Assembly (NCBI RefSeq): GCF_000719555.1
Contig: NZ_JOGX01000003.1
Location: 167,784 to 231,783, forward strand
Source: Streptomyces sp. NRRL F-5727
GTDB lineage: Bacteria; Actinomycetota; Actinomycetes; Streptomycetales; Streptomycetaceae
DNA length: 64,000 bases
Direction of reading: 5' to 3'
Positions 52,741 to 61,197 of this stretch are shown piece by piece. Below the pieces are notes generated by a model. The model was given only the letters and a program-made list of their open reading frames with translations, ran no database searches and was not told the DNA's origin. A program made the translations under genes and the position numbers. The first letter of the stretch is position 1, and every line of letters begins with the position of its first letter.

Positions 52741-53556
52741 CCTCTCCCGCGTCGTCTCCCGCAGGAACGGCGCCACGACCCCGTGCAGCTCCTCCGGCCG
52801 CTCCAGATGGAGGTCGTGTCCGGCGCCCGGGAAGGAGACCCCGCGCAGCCCCGGCTGCCGCCGGACCATCCCGTCCCACTGCCCGTCGCCGATGATCCCG
52901 TGCTGCCCGAGGACGGCGAGGAGCGGCACGTCGATCGCCTCCCACTCCTCCCACCAGGCGCGGAAGGCGTTCTCGGCGAGGGAGTGCGCCAGCGTGGCGG
53001 CGTCGAACCGCGGCCACCATCCCCCGTCCCGCTCCTCCAGGCCCGCCGCCCACCCCTCGCCGACCGGCCCGCCGCCGAAGTGCGCGACGGCCGCGGCCCG
53101 GTCCGCGAACGGCACCGGCCACCCGCTCAGCCACCCGACGACCTGTGCCACGTCCTCGGGCGAGGACGCGTCGGGCCCGGCCTCGACGAGTACGGCCCCG
53201 GCGATCCGGGGATGCCGCCGTGCGGCGGCGAGCAGCGCGGCGACCCCGCCGTACGACTGCCCGACGAGCACGAACGGCCGCCCGGGCTCCGCCTCGACGA
53301 CCGCGAGCACGTCCTCGACGTACGCGGCCCGGGAGACGTCCCGCGGCTTCCGCTCGCTCGCCCCGTGCCCCCGCTGGTCGAGCGCGAGCACCCGGTACCC
53401 GTCGGCGCTCAGCGGCCGGGCGAGCCCGTCCCACTCTCCGCAGTGCCCGGCGAGCCCGTGCAGCAGCAGCACACCGGGCCCGTCCCCGCCCCAGTCGCGC
53501 AGCGACAGCGCCGTCCCGTCCCGCTCGAACTCCCGAGTGACCCAGCTCACACCCAT
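52738..53556 (-). CDS. Alpha/beta hydrolase
   Basis: 272 aa. GVLLLHGLAGHCGEWDGLAR oxyanion region, LDQRGHGASERK, nucleophile elbow VLVGQSYGGVAAL (Ser), acid near LLAVLGQHG, and His in GAGHDLHLERPEEL. General esterase or lipase class; substrate unknown. ATG at 53556, though the GGAG ribosome site abuts it and a GTG at 53550 is better spaced. Divergent from the AhpD-like gene. Confidence 0.85.
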   Translation of the reverse strand: MGVSWVTREFERDGTALSLRDWGGDGPGVLLLHGLAGHCGEWDGLARPLSADGYRVLALDQRGHGASERKPRDVSRAAYVEDVLAVVEAEPGRPFVLVGQSYGGVAALLAAARRHPRIAGAVLVEAGPDASSPEDVAQVVGWLSGWPVPFADRAAAVAHFGGGPVGEGWAAGLEERDGGWWPRFDAATLAHSLAENAFRAWWEEWEAIDVPLLAVLGQHGIIGDGQWDGMVRRQPGLRGVSFPGAGHDLHLERPEELHGVVAPFLRETTRER

Positions 53557-53636
53557 CTCCGCCCCCGTCCTGTCACACACCCCGTCGCGGCTCCGTCAGT
53601 CCCATGAAAGCCAAGAACGAACGCACGAACCACACG

Positions 53637-53680
53637 GACACCGAACACCCCCCACCGAACACCCCACACCGAACACCCTC
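53637..53680. repeat. Tandem CCGAACACCCC repeats
   Basis: Three to four copies of a 13-15-bp unit containing CACCGAACACCCC directly before the ribosome site of the AhpD-like gene, so within its 5' leader. Confidence 0.75.
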
Positions 53681-53692
53681 AGGGAGAACCGG

Positions 53693-54166
53693 ATGAATCC
53701 CCGCCTCAACCTCTTCGCCAGCCCCGTCGCCGGCAAGGTCGTCAAGCACCTCGCCTCGGCCGGCTTCGCGATCCCGGACGCCGTGCTCCCGCACAGCACC
53801 CAGGAGCTGGTGAAGATCCGCGCGAGCCAGCTCAACGGCTGCGGCTTCTGCCTCGACATGCACACCAAGGACGCCGCCGCGGCCGGCGAGACCGCCCTGC
53901 GCCTGAACCTGGTCGCCGCCTGGCGCGAGGCCACGGTCTACACGGACGCCGAGCGCGCGGCCCTCGAACTGACCGAGCAGGGCACCCGCCTCGCGGACCA
54001 CCACACCGGCGTCACCGACGCCGCCTGGGAGAACGCGGCGAAGCACTACGACGAGGAGCAGCTCGCCGCGCTGGTCTCGCTCATCGCGATCATCAACGCC
54101 TTCAACCGCATCAACGTCATGACCCAGATGCCGGCCGGCGACTACGTCCCGGGCCAGTTCTCCTGA
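53693..54166 (+). CDS. AhpD/carboxymuconolactone decarboxylase-like protein
   Basis: 157 aa helical protein. The peroxidase-type pair is in LNGCGFCLDMHTKDAAAAGE (Cys-x2-Cys then His), the signature of AhpD-like alkylhydroperoxidases. ATG with AGGGAG 6 nt upstream. Probably reduces peroxides or acts on lactones; physiological partner unknown. Leader has the CCGAACACCCC repeat. Confidence 0.87.
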   Translation: MNPRLNLFASPVAGKVVKHLASAGFAIPDAVLPHSTQELVKIRASQLNGCGFCLDMHTKDAAAAGETALRLNLVAAWREATVYTDAERAALELTEQGTRLADHHTGVTDAAWENAAKHYDEEQLAALVSLIAIINAFNRINVMTQMPAGDYVPGQFS

Positions 54167-54173
54167 CCCCTGA

Positions 54174-54392
54174 CTAACCCTCCATCCGGCCGTCCTCGGC
54201 CCGGACGGCCGCCACGAGCGCGTTGGCATGCCCGTGCCCGAGCCCGTACTCGCCCTTCAGCCATCCGACGAGCTCCATGTGCCGGGTGAGCGGCGAGGAG
54301 CGGATCATCTCGAACCACTCGGACACGGGCCGCCCGTACTTCGCCTCGATGGAGGGGAAGTAGCTGGCGGGACCCTTGGGGGTGCTGGACAC
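54174..54392 (-). CDS. DUF4287 domain protein, 72 aa
   Basis: TPKGPASYFPSIEAKYGRPV followed by WFEMIRSS and HMELVGWLKGEYGLGHGHAN is the DUF4287 signature, a small helical domain of unknown function common in actinobacteria. The GTG at 54392 has GGAGG 5 nt upstream, which decides the start; an upstream extension lacks family similarity. It converges on the AhpD-like gene. Confidence 0.82.
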   Translation of the reverse strand: MSSTPKGPASYFPSIEAKYGRPVSEWFEMIRSSPLTRHMELVGWLKGEYGLGHGHANALVAAVRAEDGRMEG

Positions 54393-54466
54393 GGTGACCT
54401 CCGACAGTCGGTACGACAAGGGAGACGCCCTGTCTCCCCCCGTACAGACCCCGCCCACGCCCGAAA

Positions 54467-56722
54467 CTAATCTCTCCGGATGTGCTCGGGATCCACATGC
54501 CGCCGCACCATCGGTACGGAGGCGACCCCGGCGACGACGAGCACCCCCACCGCGCTCCCGACGAGCAGCGGCAACCCGGCCCAGTCCCAGTGCACGGCCC
54601 CGCCCCCGGTGATCAGATAACTGGACTCGGCCAGCCACCCCGCGACGACGGCCCCACCCAGCCCCACCCCCAACGGCACCACGACCTGCACCACCTGCAC
54701 CACCCGCAAGGTCCCACCCCGCGCCCCCAACAACCCCAAGGCAGCCACCTGCCCCCGCCGCTCCAAGGCCCGATCCGCCACCGAAACCACGAACGCGGCC
54801 ACCCCGACGACGAGGCCGAGCACCATGCCGACGACCAGCAGGCTCCGGACGACGGTGAGCTGCGCCAGCGCGTCGATGACGATCCCCACCGCGTCCACCT
54901 CGACGGTCGGTGCCACGGTCCCGATCCCGTCGAGCACGGCCCGCACGGTCCCCGCGTCGGCCCCCGAGACCAGCGTCAGCGTCCCCGCCCCTGCGGCGAG
55001 TCCGGCCGGTGCCATCGAAGGAGGCACGAGCACGCTGTGGGGCTGGAGGACGGAAGGCTGGTACGCAAGCATCTCCGTGCTGCCCTCCGGCACGGTGACG
55101 ACGGACTTCCGTCCGTCCCGGAGCGCGAAGGGGAAGCGGTCCCCGGGCTTCGGGTCGTACTCGGACGGCGGGTTGCCGTCCCCCAGTCGCACGACCCGGT
55201 CGTCGACGCAGCCCCGCACCGAGACCGCGAACGCGGCGACCTGCTCACACGTGCCGACGACCACGTCGAGCCCGGTGCTGTACGGAGCGTCCGGCGCGCT
55301 CCACGAGCTGTACGAGGCCAGATAGGCCCGTACGCCGGGCAGCCGCGCCAGTTCCCGCTGCTGCGCCGCGCTGAGCCCGCTCAGCGGGAGCTGGTACTCC
55401 TGCACCGGTGCCGTACGCCGGCTCACCTGGTCCAGTTCGATGAGCACGCCCTGCGTGAGCGACGCCCCGAACACCAGCAGGACGAGCCCGGTGACCACCC
55501 GGAGCGAGGAGCCCGGATCCACTTCCGTACGCCGCATCGCCAGCGTCAGCGGAAGGGACCTGGGGACTCCGGCGAGACGCCGGGCGAGCCAGGCCGTGAC
55601 GGGCGGCAGCCCGAGGACGAGCCCGACGCCGGTCAGCAGCACGGCACCGGGAACGAGCGTGGAACTGGCGGATCCGCCGGACGGGTCCCGCCCCATCACG
55701 CTCATCACGCAGTAACCGCAGATCACGCCCAGCCCCGGAACCAGCAGCAGCGCCCCCCATGTCCGCGGCGGCCTGCGCTCCGCCGTCCGGCGCACGGCGA
55801 TCGGCGAGAGCGCGGCCCGCCGGGCGCTGAACAGCCCGACGACCCAGGCCAGCGCGGGGCATCCCACCAGACACACCGCCACGGTCGACCACTCGGGACG
55901 CCCGTCCGCCGGATACCACCGCAGCCCCGGCAGGCCGATCCGCGCCGCGATCTCGTTGACGCCGAGATAGCCGACGAGTCCGAGCACCGCCCCGAGGCCC
56001 GCCGCCGCGACGGTCTCCCCGGCGTTGACCCGCACGGTGTCTTTGATGCTGAGACCTACCAACCGCAGCGCCGCCAGCCGTCGTGCGCGGGACTCCCCGG
56101 AGAGACGCGCGCAGACCGACAGGAAGATGCCGAGGGGGAGGAGCACGATGCACCCGAGGGTGAAGCGGAGGATGTCCAGCGTCTCCGGGTCGATGACCTC
56201 GTCGTGGAGCCTTCCGCCCCCGAAACGGGCGAGCGCCTGTGGCTCGGTCAGCTTGTCGGGGGTGGTGCCGACGTAGGCGTAGAGCTCGTCCGGGCCGCCG
56301 AGACCTTCGGATCCGATGGTGGCCGTCACCCGGCCGGGGACGAGACCCGAGACACCGGGGTGCGCCGTGAGGATGTTCCGCAGCGCCGGCGACACGACGG
56401 CCTCGCCCGGCCCGGGGAGCGCGGCGACGCCCGGGGGAGGCGGAACCGAACCCGGTCCGGTGCGGGCGAGGAAGACCCGCCGGAGCGGCCTCGACCCATA
56501 CGGATCGAGGAACTTCTGGAAGGCGACGGCACCGCGCTCGGCGGGAACGGGCTGCCGCGCCGTGGTCCGGGTGTCGTGGGCCGAGAGGATCGTGGGGATG
56601 GTCAGGACCGCCGCGAGGCAGGCCACCCCCAGCCCGGAGCCGAAGGCCATCAGCAGGAAGCGGAGGCGCCCCCGGCGCCCGCTGCCCCACAGCAGGCGCA
56701 GCCCGAGCAGGAAGGGGTTCAC
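54467..56722 (-). CDS. FtsX-like ABC transporter permease
   Basis: 751 aa with about ten membrane helices and two FtsX domains. It begins MNPFLLGLRLLWGSGRRGRL, has a large extracytoplasmic region after TM1 (about 45-170) and a second one near 440-570, and ends with a GAVVAGWLAESSYLITGGGA helix. Family members do not move small solutes but drive envelope processes or export of peptides and lipoproteins. GTG start overlaps the stop of the ATPase gene (GTGA). Part of a three-gene operon with the secreted protein at 57454. Confidence 0.87.
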   Translation of the reverse strand: MNPFLLGLRLLWGSGRRGRLRFLLMAFGSGLGVACLAAVLTIPTILSAHDTRTTARQPVPAERGAVAFQKFLDPYGSRPLRRVFLARTGPGSVPPPPGVAALPGPGEAVVSPALRNILTAHPGVSGLVPGRVTATIGSEGLGGPDELYAYVGTTPDKLTEPQALARFGGGRLHDEVIDPETLDILRFTLGCIVLLPLGIFLSVCARLSGESRARRLAALRLVGLSIKDTVRVNAGETVAAAGLGAVLGLVGYLGVNEIAARIGLPGLRWYPADGRPEWSTVAVCLVGCPALAWVVGLFSARRAALSPIAVRRTAERRPPRTWGALLLVPGLGVICGYCVMSVMGRDPSGGSASSTLVPGAVLLTGVGLVLGLPPVTAWLARRLAGVPRSLPLTLAMRRTEVDPGSSLRVVTGLVLLVFGASLTQGVLIELDQVSRRTAPVQEYQLPLSGLSAAQQRELARLPGVRAYLASYSSWSAPDAPYSTGLDVVVGTCEQVAAFAVSVRGCVDDRVVRLGDGNPPSEYDPKPGDRFPFALRDGRKSVVTVPEGSTEMLAYQPSVLQPHSVLVPPSMAPAGLAAGAGTLTLVSGADAGTVRAVLDGIGTVAPTVEVDAVGIVIDALAQLTVVRSLLVVGMVLGLVVGVAAFVVSVADRALERRGQVAALGLLGARGGTLRVVQVVQVVVPLGVGLGGAVVAGWLAESSYLITGGGAVHWDWAGLPLLVGSAVGVLVVAGVASVPMVRRHVDPEHIRRD

Positions 56723-57393
56723 ACGGCCACCCGCTGGGTGAGCACGCCGTCCACCATCGCGTACTGGGAGTCGGCGCGGGCGGCGACATCCGGGTCATGG
56801 GTGACGATGACCACCGCGGTGTCTTGGTCCCTCGCGAGGCGCAGGAACTCCTCCAGGACCGCCGAGGCGTTGGCACTGTCGAGTGCCCCGGTCGGCTCGT
56901 CCGCGAAGACCACGTCCGGCTGGTGCACGAGCGCCCGCGCGACGGCGATCCGCTGGCGCTGTCCGCCGGACAGTTTCGAGGCCCTGCGGCGGAGCAGGTC
57001 GCCCAGGCCCAGCCGGCCCAGGACGCGTGCCGCCGCCGCGTGGGCCCGGTCCTTGGCGACGCCCGCCAGGCGCAGGGGCAGAGCGGCGTTCTCCTCGACG
57101 GTCAGCTCGTCGAGCAGCTCCCCGTACTGGAAGACGAACCCGATGCGCTCCCGGCGTAAGGCGCTCAACTCGACGTCGGGAAGGGACGACAGCTCGACGC
57201 CGTCGAACGTCACCGTCCCGCGCGCCGGCGGCAGTACGCCGGCGAGGCAGTACAGAAGAGACGACTTGCCGGAGCCGCTGCTCCCCATGATGGCGGCGAC
57301 CTCGCCGCGCGCGAGCACGAAATCGGCGTTGTCGACCGCCTGTTGCTCGCCGTAGAAGAAGTCCACGCCCTCAGCGCGGAGGATGACGTCCAT
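56719..57393 (-). CDS. ABC transporter ATP-binding protein (MacB/LolD type)
   Basis: 224 aa. Walker A MGSSGSGKSSLLYC, Q loop FVFQYGELLDELTVEENAA, signature KLSGGQRQRIAVARAL, Walker B VVFADEPTGALDS, H loop IVTHDPDVA. Matches the FtsX-permease-associated MacB/LolD ATPases. ATG at 57393. Sixty nt downstream of the secreted-protein gene and overlapping the permease gene. Confidence 0.92.
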   Translation of the reverse strand: MDVILRAEGVDFFYGEQQAVDNADFVLARGEVAAIMGSSGSGKSSLLYCLAGVLPPARGTVTFDGVELSSLPDVELSALRRERIGFVFQYGELLDELTVEENAALPLRLAGVAKDRAHAAAARVLGRLGLGDLLRRRASKLSGGQRQRIAVARALVHQPDVVFADEPTGALDSANASAVLEEFLRLARDQDTAVVIVTHDPDVAARADSQYAMVDGVLTQRVAV

Positions 57394-57453
57394 GATGCCG
57401 GGCTCTCTGAAAACGGGGGAGCCGCTGAGCGCGGCTCCCCCGGTCGGTCAAGG

Positions 57454-57867
57454 TCAGCGGTGGAACTCTCGAAGCTTCGAGCAGTTGTCCGGCCGCAGTG
57501 AGCCACGGTCCCGGCACGCCTGGATCCGCGCCTGACCGGTCTCGAGCATCGCGCCGTCGAAGAAGACGTGGTCGACGTGGACCGTCTTCTTCTGGACGCC
57601 CTTGACCCGGGTCCAGCCGTAGGCTTCGACCCTCGCGCGGAGGTAGACGTTGTGCCCGTCGCCGGGGTCGGAGTCCTTCAGGTTCCCGTCGACGTGGAAC
57701 CCGCCGTGGTGTACGAACCTGGGTTCCCACTTGTAGGAGCCCTTGAAGAAGACGCCCGAAGAGCGCATCTGCAGGCCCTTCCACGAGTCCGCCACCGCCA
57801 CCCCCGCCCCACCGAAGAACAGCCCCGCGGCGACCGCCGCCGTGAGCGACTTCCTCAACTTCCCCAT
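57454..57867 (-). CDS. Secreted protein with two cysteines, operon partner of an ABC transporter
   Basis: 137 aa. Signal peptide MGKLRKSLTAAVAAGLFFGG ... AVA (cleavage near residue 26); mature domain of about 110 residues rich in His, Lys and aromatics (KGSYKWEPRFVHHGGFHVDG; NVYLRARVEAYGWTRVKG) and ending with two Cys (QACRDRGSLRPDNCSKLREF), which may pair. No family recognised. Located ahead of an ABC ATPase and FtsX permease in one transcript direction, so it may be a transported, anchored or sensed ligand. ATG at 57867 with GGGG 7 nt upstream. Confidence 0.75.
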   Translation of the reverse strand: MGKLRKSLTAAVAAGLFFGGAGVAVADSWKGLQMRSSGVFFKGSYKWEPRFVHHGGFHVDGNLKDSDPGDGHNVYLRARVEAYGWTRVKGVQKKTVHVDHVFFDGAMLETGQARIQACRDRGSLRPDNCSKLREFHR

Positions 57868-58141
57868 GAGTTGCCCCTGTTTGCTTGAAGAGCCGACTGG
57901 TCGTGACAGAAAGTAGCGCCTCCGCTGCAGGGTGTGTGCCGCAGGAACGTGCCTCCGTCCGATCACCGCCCGATCCGGTGAACGGAACGTCGAAAAAGCA
58001 TCTCGTCGGAGACGCCGTCGGCGCCACGAAAGGCCAGGTCAGGCCGGTTCCGCAGGCGAGGGGCGGGCCTCGGCGGGCCCGTAGGAGTGATCACCGGTGC
58101 GCCTGCGTGAAGTGATCCACACCGCCCCCAAGGATGCGCGC

Positions 58142-58723
58142 ATGCGCATCGACCTCACTCCCCGTCACGCCCCCCGCCGCACGCTCCGCCGTGCCCTCGT
58201 CCCCCTCGCCGCCTCCCTCGCCCTCCTCGGCACGGGCGCCGCCTCCGTCGCCTCGGCGGCCGAGGCGTGCGGGTCCGTGATCACCGCGCCGCTGGAGCGG
58301 CCCGTCACCGCGGACGACCCCTGTCCGAGCACCGACCCGGTGGTGTGCCGGATCCGGGTGATGCCGATGGACGAGAAGGTGGAGGCCCAGCGGACCCGGA
58401 TGCGGTACCACGGGCTCCTGGAGGACATGCGCAGCACCGAGGCCCGCATGCGCGAGGCGGGCGCGAGCGACGAGGAGATCGCCCGGGAGATGGTCGACAT
58501 GCGGAACCAGGCCAAGGCGATCACCCGCGCGGGGATGACCGAGGAGGAGGTACGCGTCCTGGAGGCCCGGAACCAGGAGAAGTACGGCAACCCCCTCGGC
58601 CCCACCGCCGACCAGCTCCACGCCAAGTACGGCTCCTGGCCGAAGGTCGTCGACGCCTCCATGCGCACCAGCTACGCGGTCGACCGCGAACTGAGCCTGG
58701 AGTACCGCCCCTGCCCCGTGTGA
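58142..58723 (+). CDS. Secreted conserved hypothetical protein with helical region
   Basis: 193 aa. Signal peptide LRRALVPLAASLALLGTGAA ... ASAAEA. The mature N-terminus has three Cys (EACGS, DPCPS, VVCRI), then a charged helical segment (RMRYHGLLEDMRSTEARMRE; DEEIAREMVDMRNQAKAITR), ending YRPCPV. No family recognised. ATG at 58142 with AAGGA about 7 nt upstream; a GTG at 58097 is less likely. The last gene before the island. Confidence 0.75.
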   Translation: MRIDLTPRHAPRRTLRRALVPLAASLALLGTGAASVASAAEACGSVITAPLERPVTADDPCPSTDPVVCRIRVMPMDEKVEAQRTRMRYHGLLEDMRSTEARMREAGASDEEIAREMVDMRNQAKAITRAGMTEEEVRVLEARNQEKYGNPLGPTADQLHAKYGSWPKVVDASMRTSYAVDRELSLEYRPCPV

Positions 58724-58769
58724 TCCAGCTCTCCCGGCCCCGGCCACGCTGTCAGGCCGGCGGAACGTC

Positions 58770-58801
58770 GAAGGGCCCCACCGCGAACGGTGGGGCCCTT
58801 C
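58770..58801. terminator. Hairpin terminator (ancestral tRNA-Ser(GGA) terminator)
   Basis: 14-bp perfect stem GAAGGGCCCCACCG with a CGAA loop. It lies just outside the left att copy, where the terminator of the intact tRNA would have been before the island inserted. Confidence 0.75.
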
Positions 58802-58825
58802 GACAACGTGCCCGGTGAGGCACTG

Positions 58826-58879
58826 GCGGAGGATACGAGATTCGAACTCGTGAGGGGTTGCCCCCAACACGCTTTCCAA
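58826..58879 (-). repeat. Left attachment site: truncated 3' half of tRNA-Ser(GGA)
   Basis: 54 bp identical to 63642-63695, running from the tRNA 3' end through the T arm and variable arm into the anticodon loop, then diverging. It lacks the 5' half, so it is not a functional tRNA. This is the duplicated core expected when an element integrates into a tRNA 3' end. Confidence 0.9.
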
Positions 58880-59342
58880 CTATCCGCCCCATCGTTCATG
58901 AACGTCTGTAGGCGTCCACGCGGTCGTTTAAGTGGGCGGGCGGACAGCCACGGACATTCACGTCCTCCGGCGTACTGGACAAAGATCAGGACAACGTGTC
59001 GCCCCAGCGGTATCCGCCACGTCCCCTCGGCTAGGGACGTGGACTCCTGCTCCGTAGCTCTAGAGCTCTAGCGGGGATCGGTCAGCGGGGGTCATACCGG
59101 CTGCTCTGGTGTACCGGGGAGGGGCTATAGGACAGGTGCGGTTGCTGCGGTTGCGGTACTGCGGACGGCCGCAGCGTCTGCAGCGAGGCAGCCCAGCTCA
59201 CATATGGAACAAAAATGCATAACCAGTAAATATAAGACAATATAGCCTTTATTTACCTTATGAATCGTTTCGAGCACGCCACAGGTGTGCAAGATCTGCC
59301 GACTCGGGAGACATCGGCGCCGATGACTGCCAGAATTAGCTT
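58880..59342. other. Left-end island DNA without a gene
   Basis: 463 bp. Includes the direct repeat GGACAAAGATCAGGACAACG at 58977-58996 (19 of 20 matches with 63550-63569), a CTCTAGAGCTCTAG patch near 59056, and from about 59200 a markedly AT-rich stretch ahead of the nucleotidyltransferase gene. A short open frame ending DKDQDN at the repeat may be a recombinase-gene scrap. Promoter elements are likely in the AT-rich part but none is unambiguous. Confidence 0.5.
59226..59256. promoter_or_regulatory. AT-rich imperfect inverted repeat upstream of the nucleotidyltransferase gene
   Basis: GTAAATATAAG and CTTTATTTAC arms with a short centre, about 90 nt before the GTG start. Could be an operator for the left module. 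Confidence 0.4.
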
Positions 59343-59975
59343 GTGGTTATCGAAGCAGAGAGATCCAACGACTCAAGCCGGGTCGACGGCGCGCTAATTC
59401 AGCGAGAGTTGAGATCACTCTCTCCCGAGGAGTTCGTCAATCACTATGTCATCGACCGTGTGCCATGGATATTCAAAAGCCGCCGCCAATACGTCGAGTG
59501 GAAAATCGAACTGGGGCGCGATCTTGACGTGGATCCGTTTTCAATCGTTATAGTCGGAAGCGCATGCGTGGGTGTCAGCCTTTCGCCCAAGAAGAACTTC
59601 TCCCATTTTCATAGGGGGTCCGACATCGACGTTGCCATTATCAGCCCCCGCCACTTCGACGAGAGTTGGAGGTGGCTCAGAACGTTGACCCCATCGGAGA
59701 GCCTAGCTCTAACCAGGCTCGAAAAGAGCACGTTTAAATGGCATCATAAGAATTTGGTTTTCGATGGCACGATTGCCACGGATCAAATCTTGCCAAAAGT
59801 TCCATTCGGCGCCCAGTGGACGTCTGCACTCGCGAGAGCCTCCCTAAAAGAGCCCACCGAAGGGCGGGACGTAAAAGCGCGCATCTATAGAGACTTTGAA
59901 TCTCTGCGTTATTACCAGGTCAAGTGCGTGCGAGACCTGAAATTCGACCTGACAATGCCAGACGGCGAAGATTGA
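59343..59975 (+). CDS. Nucleotidyltransferase-fold protein of the island left module
   Basis: 210 aa, GC content visibly lower than the window average and with A/T third positions, a transfer signature. The core IVIVGSACVGVSL followed by HRGSDIDVAIISPRHF gives the pol-beta nucleotidyltransferase pattern Gly72-Ser73 ... Asp94-x-Asp96; Asp141 in NLVFDGTIATD could be the third metal ligand. Such proteins transfer NMP to proteins, nucleic acids or nucleotides and occur as antitoxins, CD-NTases and AMPylators in defence loci. Too short for a canonical CD-NTase. GTG start has no clear ribosome site. Followed 49 nt later by the DUF262 gene. Confidence 0.72.
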   Translation: MVIEAERSNDSSRVDGALIQRELRSLSPEEFVNHYVIDRVPWIFKSRRQYVEWKIELGRDLDVDPFSIVIVGSACVGVSLSPKKNFSHFHRGSDIDVAIISPRHFDESWRWLRTLTPSESLALTRLEKSTFKWHHKNLVFDGTIATDQILPKVPFGAQWTSALARASLKEPTEGRDVKARIYRDFESLRYYQVKCVRDLKFDLTMPDGED

Positions 59976-60024
59976 GCACACAGCAAAACCTGGAAGTGTC
60001 CATGTTGACTCGGGGAGAAGTACG

Positions 60025-61197
60025 TTGAGCTACGAAACGCCAGCCAATCAGCGCTTTGCGGAAGCCACGCATCAAACGATCGCATGGTTCTGGAAGAGGC
60101 TCGGAGCGGGAGAGTTGGAGCTAAGCCCGCCGTTTCAGAGGAATCCCGTCTGGCAGGTCTCTCAAAAATCCTATCTTATTGATACGATTCTTCGCGGCTA
60201 CCCCGTTCCTGAGCTTTACCTCCAGAGTTCCACTACTGCCGAAGGCGATGAAGTACACACCGTTGTAGATGGGCAGCAACGGATTCGCGCATGCATGGAA
60301 TTCGTGGATGGGTCTTACGCGCTCACCGAAGATGCCGGCAACTACGCCGGTCTAGCTTTTTCAGACCTGGGCGATGATCTGAAAAGGAGAATTTGGCAAT
60401 ACCGCTTCGTTGTCAGGTCTCTTCCCGTTATGGAAGAAGACGAGATTCGAGACATTTTCGGGCGCCTCAATAGAAATAACGTAGCACTAAACGGCCAGGA
60501 GTTGCGCCAGGCGACCTACTGGGGCGAATTCATCACGTGCGTCAATAAGCTCAGTCAGGATGAGTTCTGGGTCGCTTCTAAACTGTTCACGGCAAACGAC
60601 TTCCGTAGAATGCTGGACATCGAATACGTCGGCGAACTTGTCGTTGCCGCCCTGTTCGGTCCTCAAAACAAAAAGGCGAGCCTGGATAAGTTCTACAGCG
60701 CCTTCGAAACTGACTTCCCGGATCGAGCGAAGGCAGAAGATATCTTCGCCAAGGTCATCGGAGAGTTGGCGCAAATTCTTGAGTGGCCGAACAAGCTGCG
60801 ATGGTCCAAGAAAGTCGACTTCTACTCGCTATTCCTTGCGCTTTCGTCGCATGCAGACGAACTACCTCTAAGCTCTGCTGATAGGGCCGACTTCCGTACG
60901 AAGCTCACTGAGTTCTCGGAGTCCGTGAATCAGCTGGTGCGGCTTCCAGTAGGTGTGTCAGCTGATCCGTCAGTGAGTCTGGCCGCCAGGATTTACGAAA
61001 GCGGGGTCCGGAATTCCAGCGACCTTGCAAGTCGGCGCAAAAGAGTTATGGCGCTTCAGAGCGTGCTATGGGGGCCCGAACTGACCGATGAGCTAGAAGA
61101 AGGCGAGGATAGTCCGGTCTCTCAGCTTGCGACGATTGAAGATCTCTATGCTTCGGCAGCCAGTAGAGACGGAGAAGACGACTCGCTCTCGGATTAG
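60025..61197 (+). CDS. DUF262 (ParB/GmrS-like N-domain) protein
   Basis: 390 aa, AT-richer than flanking DNA. DUF262 motifs: SPPFQRNPVWQVSQKSYLID (35-54), TVVDGQQRIRACMEF (80-94, the DGQQR nucleotide pocket) and FGRLNRNNVALNGQELRQAT (145-164). The HNH/DUF1524 nuclease domain that makes GmrSD or SspE a restriction enzyme is absent; the C-terminal half is helical with an acidic tail (DELEEGEDSP). It probably hydrolyses NTP and acts with the nucleotidyltransferase upstream. TTG start at 60025 chosen for GGGAG 7 nt upstream. Confidence 0.82.
   Translation: MSYETPANQRFAEATHQTIAWFWKRLGAGELELSPPFQRNPVWQVSQKSYLIDTILRGYPVPELYLQSSTTAEGDEVHTVVDGQQRIRACMEFVDGSYALTEDAGNYAGLAFSDLGDDLKRRIWQYRFVVRSLPVMEEDEIRDIFGRLNRNNVALNGQELRQATYWGEFITCVNKLSQDEFWVASKLFTANDFRRMLDIEYVGELVVAALFGPQNKKASLDKFYSAFETDFPDRAKAEDIFAKVIGELAQILEWPNKLRWSKKVDFYSLFLALSSHADELPLSSADRADFRTKLTEFSESVNQLVRLPVGVSADPSVSLAARIYESGVRNSSDLASRRKRVMALQSVLWGPELTDELEEGEDSPVSQLATIEDLYASAASRDGEDDSLSD

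Noticed and set aside
57454..57867. Lactococcin 972-type bacteriocin
   Set aside because: Gene order fits, but the mature sequence lacks the family features that I would expect and is longer.
58826..58879. A second functional tRNA-Ser(GGA)
   Set aside because: Only the 3' half is present; the acceptor 5' strand and D arm are missing, so it is an att duplicate.
59343..61197. GmrSD or SspE restriction enzyme
   Set aside because: The DUF262 protein lacks the DUF1524/HNH nuclease part and no second subunit or modification gene is present.
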